Below are positions 26,190 through 30,980 of a stretch of DNA of 30,980 bases, piece after piece (positions within the stretch are counted from its first letter, which is position 1; each line of letters opens with the position of its first letter). Made by a program: the position numbers and the translations under genes. Source of the stretch: JBBIQS01 sp037442205 (GTDB taxonomy: Bacteria > Myxococcota > Myxococcia > Myxococcales > UBA5297); contig JBBIQS010000092.1 in NCBI GenBank assembly GCA_037442205.1, positions 1 to 30,980 on the forward strand, read 5' to 3'. The notes below the pieces were generated by a model. The model saw nothing but the letters and a program-made list of their open reading frames with translations. It ran no database searches and was not told the origin of the DNA.

Positions 26190-26195
26190 TCTAAT
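26190..26195 (+). promoter_or_regulatory. -10 candidate for the cold-shock gene
   Basis: TCTAAT matches five of six bases of TATAAT in a locally AT-rich stretch. No good -35 is seen. A start near 26202 would give an untranslated leader of about 73 bases, in keeping with the long leaders of cold-shock genes. GGAGG at 26222-26226 is too far from the ATG to serve it. Confidence 0.3.
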
Positions 26196-26274
26196 TTGCC
26201 GCGGCCGGTTCGATGAGAGCCGGAGGAAACCGCAGTTGGGCGGGTTCGCAAGAAAAGAAAGAAGAACGAGCACA

Positions 26275-26481
26275 ATGGCGACTGGCACCGTGAAGTGGTT
26301 CAACGACGCGAAGGGCTTCGGTTTCATCACGCAGGACAACGGCGGCGAGGACGTGTTCTGCCACCACACCGCGATCAAGACCGAGGGCTTCCGCACGTTG
26401 GCCGAGGGGCAGAAGGTTGAGTTCGACGTGAACAAGGGGCCGAAGGGCCTCCAGGCTGCGAACGTCCGCCCGATCTCCTGA
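26275..26481 (+). CDS. Cold-shock domain protein (CspA family)
   Basis: The protein is 68 residues, the usual length for a single cold-shock domain. It binds single-stranded RNA and DNA through the two motifs KGFGFI (RNP-1) and DVFCHH (RNP-2). The usual RNP-2 form is VFVHF/Y, so the Cys and second His here are variants. 'GTVKWFNDAKGFGFI' is the hallmark start. The ATG at 26275 follows a purine-rich AAGAAGAACGAG stretch that probably acts as a weak ribosome site. It is followed after 97 bases by a small basic gene, with a hairpin between. By family it should act as an RNA chaperone; cold induction is not shown by sequence alone. Confidence 0.95.
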   Translation: MATGTVKWFNDAKGFGFITQDNGGEDVFCHHTAIKTEGFRTLAEGQKVEFDVNKGPKGLQAANVRPIS

Positions 26482-26506
26482 TCAGCAGACTTTCGGCTCT
26501 ACGCGG

Positions 26507-26534
26507 ACCCGGTTCCCTGTTCCTGGGGCCGGGT
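26507..26534 (+). terminator. Hairpin between the cold-shock gene and the small basic gene
   Basis: ACCCGG (26507-26512) pairs with CCGGGT (26529-26534), with an inner CCC/GGG stem and loop TGTTCCT. No T-run follows. It could end part of the csp message, stabilise its 3' end or lower expression of the gene downstream. Confidence 0.4.
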
Positions 26535-26578
26535 TCGCTCGTTCTACAGGCAGTCGAGGCTTCCTTTGGAGGTTTGCC

Positions 26579-26752
26579 ATGGCGCAGAACCCATCCGCTC
26601 TGAAGCGCCAGAAGGAGCTCGCCCGCCTGGAATGGCAGCGCGAGAAGGCTGAGAAGAAGAAGCAGCGCAAGCTGGACAAGGAGCAGGGCAAGGTTTTCGG
26701 GGGCGACGAGGAGACGCCTGCCCCCGAGGGCGAGCAGCCGAAGTCGGTCTGA
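26579..26752 (+). CDS. Small basic/charged protein, 57 residues, unknown function
   Basis: The reading frame begins 'MAQNPSALKRQKELARLEWQ' and is rich in Lys, Arg, Glu and Gln up to about residue 37, then ends in an acidic, Pro-rich tail ('GGDEETPAPEGEQPKSV'). A near-ideal GGAGG lies six bases upstream of the ATG, which strongly supports translation. The N-terminal NPS-x-x-KRQKE pattern resembles small conserved proteins common in Deltaproteobacteria and Myxococcota that are annotated as hypothetical; this is from memory, not a search. The charged helix could bind RNA. It follows the cold-shock gene on the same strand and may share its transcript. Confidence 0.75.
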   Translation: MAQNPSALKRQKELARLEWQREKAEKKKQRKLDKEQGKVFGGDEETPAPEGEQPKSV

Positions 26753-26801
26753 CCGCTGCCCGGCCAGGCCAAAGAGCGCGACGAGCCCCGCGCGCTGGGC
26801 C

Positions 26802-26821
26802 CGTTCCAAACGTTTGGAACG
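26802..26821. promoter_or_regulatory. 20-bp perfect palindrome
   Basis: CGTTCCAAACGTTTGGAACG reads the same on both strands and is AT-richer than its surroundings. It lies in the 166-base gap between the converging small basic gene and the propeller lipoprotein gene. It could be a two-way terminator stem (eight pairs, loop ACGT) or the site of a dimeric DNA-binding protein. No T-run follows. Confidence 0.5.
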
Positions 26822-26918
26822 CTGCCGGCGGGCCGGGCTCCCTTGTGCCGGGAACGCCTTCGGAGGGCGCTGGGCGAGCGCGGCAGCTGCGGCGCCCGCC
26901 CCGGCCGGCCTCGCGAAG

Positions 26919-28298
26919 TCACCGCCCGTCGTAGATCCCGACCGAGCCGCGGAAGGTGACGATCACCCGCCGGAACGGCTGGGACTGGTCGATCTGGATG
27001 TCGGGGATGGCGCTCCCCTCCCGCCCGCCGAGGGCGTTCCCGCCGTAGAGCACGAACTGGTCGCGGCGGATGCGGGTGATGCCGCCCCACAGGTGCCCCA
27101 CCCAGACCGAGCCGTCGTAGGGGTCGGCGGCCATCGAGGTCAGCTCGGTGTTGTTGGCCAGGCCCTTGGTGATGTACTCGAGCGACCCGTCGCTCTTCTG
27201 GTGGGCCAGGCCCAAGGTGAACGAGCCGATGTACAGGTCGCCGTCCGGGCCCAGCGCCATGCCTGAGACGTCGTCGTTGAGCCGCTGGCTGGGGCGCGAG
27301 TCGACGTGCACCTTGTCCGGCCACCAGTCGACCTGATTGGCGGGGTTGCTCCCCTGGGCTTCGCAGGTCCAGAAGCCAGAGCCGTTGATCCCGCCCGGGC
27401 AGTGCTGCGAGCGGTACTTGCCGCCGACCCACAGCCAGCCGTTGGGCTCCACCGTCAGCCCCCAGTAGTAGTTGGTGTAGGCGTACTCGCCGGTGGCGGT
27501 CTCGGTGGGATAGCCGTTGAGCAGCGGGTGGGCGTGCTCCTGGGCCCCGAGGTTGTAGCCGTCGAAGTCCGGGTTGCCCCAGGCGTAGCCGTGGTTGGCC
27601 CCGAACCACAGGTTGTTGTGCGCCCGATCGAAGAGGATCCGGTAGACGTGGCACAGCTTCTCGCGCCCGCGCGGCTCGGCGGCCACGTGGCCCGGCGGAG
27701 TAGAGAGGTCGTAGTGCAGCACCTTGATCCCGCCACCGGGGAGCAGGATCACCTTGTCGGCGTCGCCGCTCTTGTAGACGTTCGGGTCCGGGTTGGCGGC
27801 GGCGTCCCAGTTGTCCTCGCAGGCCGGCTGGCCCGCCGGCGGCGGCATCCCCAGGTAGCCGACGTAGACCACCCCCTTGGCCCCGCCGGCGACCGCGGAG
27901 ACGTTCAGGTAGTACGCGGTGACCGGCCCCTGCCCGGCGAAGGGCGTGCCCCAGGGATGGAGGCCGTCGGCCAAGGTGAAGCGCTCGAAGCGCGTCGAGC
28001 CGGCGCGCAACAGGAACAGCCCTTCCTCGCCGCCGGCCACCCACAGGTTGCCGCCGTCGTCCATGCTGGCGCCGTAGGTGCGCGAGGGGCCGCCGTTGCC
28101 GGGGCCGTAGAAGGTCCAGTGGGTGCCGACCGGGTCGATGGGGGGCAGGGGAGGCGGGCCGGCGTCGGGGATTCCGGCGTCGGGAGTTTCCTGCGTCAGC
28201 TCGGTGGAGGCGTCGTCGCCGGACTGCGGGCTCTTTCCGCAGGCCGCCACCGCCGCCGCCAGCGCCACCACCGCCGCCTTCCGCAGTCCGGAGTCCAT
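26919..28298 (-). CDS. Beta-propeller-like lipoprotein
   Basis: The protein has 459 residues. The signal peptide ends in lipobox VAAC (Cys20), followed by a Ser/Asp/Glu linker and 'PDAGIPDAGPPPLPP'. The mature protein has repeated blade-like units such as 'ASMDDGGNLWVAGGEEGLFLL', 'NNLWFGANHGYAWG', 'VEPNGWLWVGGKY', 'LGPDGDLYIGSF' and 'DPYDGSVWVGHLWGGITRI'. These match two-component-regulator-propeller or SMP-30/YVTN-type beta-propellers. No enzymatic residues are evident. The ATG at 28298 gives a good lipoprotein signal, although the ribosome site is only a weak G-rich run. It lies 152 bases downstream of the FabH-like gene and is probably transcribed separately. The function is unknown. Confidence 0.85.
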   Translation of the reverse strand: MDSGLRKAAVVALAAAVAACGKSPQSGDDASTELTQETPDAGIPDAGPPPLPPIDPVGTHWTFYGPGNGGPSRTYGASMDDGGNLWVAGGEEGLFLLRAGSTRFERFTLADGLHPWGTPFAGQGPVTAYYLNVSAVAGGAKGVVYVGYLGMPPPAGQPACEDNWDAAANPDPNVYKSGDADKVILLPGGGIKVLHYDLSTPPGHVAAEPRGREKLCHVYRILFDRAHNNLWFGANHGYAWGNPDFDGYNLGAQEHAHPLLNGYPTETATGEYAYTNYYWGLTVEPNGWLWVGGKYRSQHCPGGINGSGFWTCEAQGSNPANQVDWWPDKVHVDSRPSQRLNDDVSGMALGPDGDLYIGSFTLGLAHQKSDGSLEYITKGLANNTELTSMAADPYDGSVWVGHLWGGITRIRRDQFVLYGGNALGGREGSAIPDIQIDQSQPFRRVIVTFRGSVGIYDGR

Positions 28299-28413
28299 TC
28301 CGCAGTCCCCCGAGCGGCCCCCGAGCCGACAGGGCCATTCGAAGGGCAAGTTGGGAGGCGCGCGCTCGCCAAGCAAGAGCGCGGACGAAGTGGGCGGCCG
28401 CGAGACGAAGAGC

Positions 28414-28444
28414 CGCCGCGCGGCATCGCGCCGGCGGCGCGGCG
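28414..28444 (-). terminator. Possible terminator of the FabH-like gene
   Basis: On the minus strand CGCCGCGC and GCGCGGCG form an eight-pair GC stem with a 15-base loop, starting seven bases past the stop codon. It is followed by GCTCTTCGTCTC, which is only weakly T-rich. Confidence 0.4.
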
Positions 28445-28450
28445 ATCCCG

Positions 28451-29506
28451 CTAGGCGCGGAGCAGCGCCGCGCCCCAGTGGAAGCCCGAGCCCAGGCCGA
28501 CGAAGCAGACCAGGTCGCCCTTCTTGATCCGGCCCGCCCGGCGGCACTCGTGGAGGGCGATGGGGATGGTGGCGGCGGTGGTGTTCCCGTAGCGCTGGAT
28601 GTTGTTGTAGACCCGCTCGTCGGGCAGCCCGAGAGCCCTCTGCACCGCCTCGTTGATCCGCAGATTCGCCTGGTGGGGGATGAGCAGGTCGATCTGCTCG
28701 ACCGCGACTCCCTGCTGGGCGCAGACCTCTTTGACCACGTCGGGCATGCGGGTCACCGCCATCCGGTAGACCTGGCGGCCGTTCATGGCCGGCACCAGCC
28801 GGGCTTCCTTGAGGTGGGCCTCGCTCATGTATGGCCGGAAGGCCATCCCGCCGGTGTTGACGAACAGGTCCTCCACCGACTCGCCGTCGGCGTGCAGCGC
28901 GAAGCCCAAGCAGCCCGAGTCATCCTTGCTCGGCTCGAGGACGATGGCCCCGGCGGCGTCGCCGAAGATCACTGCCCGGTCGCGGAACTGCGAGTTCCAG
29001 GCCTTGTCCGCCTCGCTCGGCCCCTCGGCCGAGGTACCGAACAGGTAGTCCCAGTGCTTCCAGGGCATGAAGCCGCTGTGGATCTCGGCGCCGATCAGCA
29101 GCAGCTTCTTGGCCGCTCCCGAGGCGATCAGCGCGTCGGCCACCTGCAGCCCGTAGATGAACCCGGTGCACTGCTGGCGGATGTCGAGGCAGGGGATGTT
29201 CCCGAGCCCCAGCTTGCGCTGCAGCAGGCTGCCGTTTCCCGGGAAGTAGTAGTCCGGGGTCATGGTGGCAAAGACCACGTAGTCGATCTGGTCCTTGGAG
29301 ACCTTGGCGTCCTCGAGCGCCTTCTGTGCCGCCCGCACTCCCAGGTCGCTGGTGGTGGTCCCGTCCTTGACGTAGTAGCGCTCCTCGATCCCGGTGACCT
29401 TGCGAATCCACTCGTCGCTGGTGTCCATCAGCTTGGTCAGGTCGTGGTTGGTGACCTTGTGCTCGCCGACGACGAACCCGCTGCCGATGATGTGCGCACG
29501 CGCCAT
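28451..29506 (-). CDS. 3-oxoacyl-ACP synthase III (FabH-like)
   Basis: The protein has 351 residues. It should condense an acyl-CoA with malonyl-ACP to start a fatty-acid or related chain. The catalytic triad is visible: C113 in 'RQQCTGFIYGL', H278 in 'IPHQAN' and N308 in 'YGNTTAATIP'. 'FGDAAGAIVLE' and 'GLGSGFHWGAALL' complete the family pattern. It is about 30 residues longer than E. coli FabH; the extra residues include 'PWKHWDYLFGTSAEGPSEAD' in the middle. It lies away from any plsX, fabD, fabG or acpP gene, so it may serve a special acyl chain rather than bulk synthesis. GGAGG nine bases upstream supports the ATG. It is divergent from the cyclic-nucleotide-binding gene. Confidence 0.93.
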   Translation of the reverse strand: MARAHIIGSGFVVGEHKVTNHDLTKLMDTSDEWIRKVTGIEERYYVKDGTTTSDLGVRAAQKALEDAKVSKDQIDYVVFATMTPDYYFPGNGSLLQRKLGLGNIPCLDIRQQCTGFIYGLQVADALIASGAAKKLLLIGAEIHSGFMPWKHWDYLFGTSAEGPSEADKAWNSQFRDRAVIFGDAAGAIVLEPSKDDSGCLGFALHADGESVEDLFVNTGGMAFRPYMSEAHLKEARLVPAMNGRQVYRMAVTRMPDVVKEVCAQQGVAVEQIDLLIPHQANLRINEAVQRALGLPDERVYNNIQRYGNTTAATIPIALHECRRAGRIKKGDLVCFVGLGSGFHWGAALLRA

Positions 29507-29547
29507 GGTGTGATGCCTCCGACGTCTCCGGCCGAGGAAGAGCGCCT

Positions 29548-29577
29548 TCTATCGGCTCGGCCAAAGCTGCTTGTCAA
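29548..29577 (-). promoter_or_regulatory. Promoter candidate for the FabH-like gene
   Basis: On the minus strand a perfect TTGACA (29572-29577) is followed after 18 bases by GATAGA (29548-29553), a three-of-six -10. Transcription would begin about 35 bases before the ATG at 29506. Confidence 0.45.
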
Positions 29578-29681
29578 GGCCCGGCCCCACCGAGCCGGCG
29601 GCGCCGGCCGAGGGTTGGCGGCGGGCCTCGCGGACATGCTAACGTCCCACGGTCACTCGACGTTTCGCGTGCCGCGACCCC

Positions 29682-30479
29682 ATGGCCCAGCAGCCCATCG
29701 AGCGCTACACCAAGCCCTTCCCCAAAGGCGCGGTCCTCTTCGAGGAGGGCCAGCCGGGCGACTGCATGTACGTCATCCAGTCGGGACAGGTTGAAGTCAG
29801 CAAGCGCATGGGTGGCCAGAAGCTGACCCTGGCAGTGCTCGGTCCGGGCGACTGCCTGGGCGAGATGGCCATCCTCGAGAACCAGCCACGCTCGGCCGAC
29901 GCGGTGGTCAGCGAGGCGGCGACGATGGTGGTCCTCGACCGCAAGACCTTCGAGATGCTGGTGCGCGAGAACGGCGAGGTGGCGGTGCGCATCATGCGCA
30001 AGCTCTCGCAGCGGCTGCGCGAGGCCAACCGGCAGATCGAGGGCTTCCTCGTCCACAGCGGTGCCCGCCGGGCGCTCGAGCTGCTGCGGATGATGGCTCC
30101 GGCCCGCGGCGGCCAGCGCCGCCCGCTCCCCGCCGGCCTCGACGCCCAGGTGCTGGCCGGCAGGGCGGGGCTCGCCCCCTCTGAGGCGCAGACCATCTGG
30201 CGCCGGCTCAAGGCGGCGGGCATCATCGACGCCGCCACCGACCCGGCGACCCTCGCCGACGACGCCCTGATCGACGACTATCTGGCCTACCTCGAGCTCA
30301 AGCAGACCTACGACCCGCTCACCGCTCGCGAGCTGGCCGAGATGACCGGCCTCTCCGAGGAGGAAGTCCATCGGGTCGCCCGTCGCGTCCTCGACAAGCG
30401 CCTGGCCGACGCCGGCAGCCAGCTGGTCGACTCCTACCAGCAGTTCCTCAACCTCAAGCGGCGCTTCGAATACGACTGA
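29682..30479 (+). CDS. Cyclic-nucleotide-binding (Crp/Fnr-like) protein
   Basis: The protein has 265 residues. The N-terminal half is a cyclic-nucleotide-binding beta barrel: 'KGAVLFEEGQPGDCMYVIQSGQVEV', then a phosphate-binding cassette 'GEMAILENQPRSADAVV' with E61, R70 and S71, the residues expected to contact the ribose and cyclic phosphate. A long C-helix follows. The C-terminal half holds two helix-turn-helix-like stretches, 'LDAQVLAGRAGLAPSEAQTI' near 150-170 and 'TARELAEMTGLSEEEVHRVA' near 210-230. Classical Crp has one winged helix and is about 210 residues. It could be a cAMP- or cGMP-responsive transcription regulator, or a non-DNA-binding effector. It starts at ATG 29682 with no clear ribosome site. 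The MJ0042 gene follows after 58 bases. Confidence 0.85.
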   Translation: MAQQPIERYTKPFPKGAVLFEEGQPGDCMYVIQSGQVEVSKRMGGQKLTLAVLGPGDCLGEMAILENQPRSADAVVSEAATMVVLDRKTFEMLVRENGEVAVRIMRKLSQRLREANRQIEGFLVHSGARRALELLRMMAPARGGQRRPLPAGLDAQVLAGRAGLAPSEAQTIWRRLKAAGIIDAATDPATLADDALIDDYLAYLELKQTYDPLTARELAEMTGLSEEEVHRVARRVLDKRLADAGSQLVDSYQQFLNLKRRFEYD

Positions 30480-30537
30480 ACGCCACCCCTTCGCTCGCCG
30501 AACCTACCTGTCTAGAAGGAACGCCGAATGCGCATCG

Positions 30538-30980
30538 CCTGCCCAAACTGCAGCACGGCCTACAACATCGACGACGCCAAGATCCCGGCCGGTGGCGCCA
30601 ACCTCAAGTGCGCCAAGTGCAAGACCTCCTTCCCGGTGAAGAAGGCGGCCCCGCCGCCGGTCGAGCCCGACTTCTCCAACGAGACCGACAGCGAGCCGAC
30701 CCGCGTGGCGGCGATCCCCCCGGGCCTGGCGGCGATGGCCGCTGGCAAGCCGGTGCCGCTGCCCGGCGACGACCGGGCTGCCGCGGTGCCGCTGCCCGGA
30801 GCCGACGGGCTCTCCGGGAGTGTGGTCCCGCCGGGAATGCCGGTCCCGCTGCCCGGCTCCGACGATAGGACTCGCCCGGGAGTGCCCGTCCCGCTGCCGG
30901 GCGCAGCTCCCAGGGCCGGGGCCGCGGTCCCGCTGCCCGGGGCTCCCGGAGCCCGCGGCGCGGCAGTTCCGCTGCCCGGG
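30538..30980 (+). CDS. MJ0042-type zinc-finger protein with VPLPG repeats (3' end missing)
   Basis: The frame begins at the ATG at 30538, after AGAAGGA, and is still open at the window end (147 residues seen). 'MRIACPNCSTAYNIDDAKI' and 'LKCAKCKTSFPVKK' form the MJ0042-type zinc finger, with two CxxC pairs 19 to 20 residues apart. This N-terminal finger is abundant in myxobacteria, including the GltJ/AgmX motility protein. From about residue 70, six copies of (A/P)VPLPG alternate with short Gly/Ala/Asp-rich spacers, forming a disordered Pro-rich stretch. The C-terminal domain is beyond the window, so the function is open. It may share a transcript with the cyclic-nucleotide-binding gene. Confidence 0.85.
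30749..30980 (+). repeat. Six V-P-L-P-G coding repeats
   Basis: The block encoding VPLPG (gtg/gtc-ccg-ctg-ccc-gg) appears six times in about 230 bases and continues to the window edge. The spacing varies, so it is an irregular repeat rather than a fixed-period tandem array. Confidence 0.8.

Noticed and set aside
1..30980. Insertion sequences, phage genes, tRNA or rRNA
   Set aside because: No transposase, integrase, terminase, cloverleaf or ribosomal RNA signature was seen on reading both strands; this is a visual judgement without a search tool.

Overview
The window is about 31 kb of very GC-rich, gene-dense chromosome. The gene content points to a myxobacterium or close relative (Myxococcota, formerly Deltaproteobacteria). 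The clues are a C-terminal Cys-rich/hydrophobic/Arg-rich tail of the MYXO-CTERM type, several unrelated lipoproteins with 'DAG-x-x-DAG' linkers after the lipobox, a MopE-like Cys motif, an MJ0042 zinc-finger protein, and a FrzS/AglZ-like pseudo-receiver/coiled-coil protein. No mobile element, rRNA, tRNA, CRISPR array or phage gene is visible. The longest stretch without a gene is about 256 bases, so there are no large empty regions. This placement is an inference from protein features, not from a search.

Layout. (1) Bases 2-5659 (+): the 3' part of a giant secreted or surface protein made of FN3-like repeats of about 106 residues, each with two invariant cysteines, ending in a MYXO-CTERM-like tail. 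(2) 5833-8253 (-): a membrane protein fused to a spermidine-synthase-like domain, convergent with (1). (3) 8510-11432 (+): a small SpoIIAA/STAS-like protein, a lipoprotein with a terminator-like leader, and an MFS exporter. (4) 11571-13943 (+): primosomal helicase PriA with an unusual insertion. (5) 14036-20454 (-): four genes, read from right to left: a GH13 alpha-amylase-family lipoprotein, a DUF2167 membrane-anchored protein, a membrane protein with a zinc ribbon (tightly coupled to DUF2167), and a Cys-rich lipoprotein with a lamin-tail domain. (6) 20598-25282 (+): a 1343-residue pseudo-receiver/coiled-coil/DUF4388-like/J-like protein, then peptide deformylase. (7) 25301-26023 (-): a histidine phosphatase. 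(8) 26275-26752 (+): a cold-shock protein and a 57-residue basic protein. (9) 26919-29506 (-): a FabH-like ketoacyl synthase and a beta-propeller-like lipoprotein. (10) 29682-30980 (+): a cyclic-nucleotide-binding regulator-like protein and the start of an MJ0042 zinc-finger protein with VPLPG repeats, cut by the window end.

How they fit together. Most genes stand alone or in pairs, and housekeeping genes (priA, def, csp, fabH-like) alternate with envelope and surface proteins. Five proteins are predicted to be exported, four of them lipoproteins; the FN3-like surface protein is very probably a sixth, but its N-terminus is off-window. The strongest candidate for an undescribed system is the 1343-residue protein at 20598-24629. 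It combines a FrzS-like non-phosphorylatable receiver, a predicted rod of about 640 residues, a DUF4388-like module and a J-like domain whose HPD tripeptide is changed to DPD. This looks like a scaffold whose two classical activities, phosphotransfer and DnaK stimulation, have both been lost.
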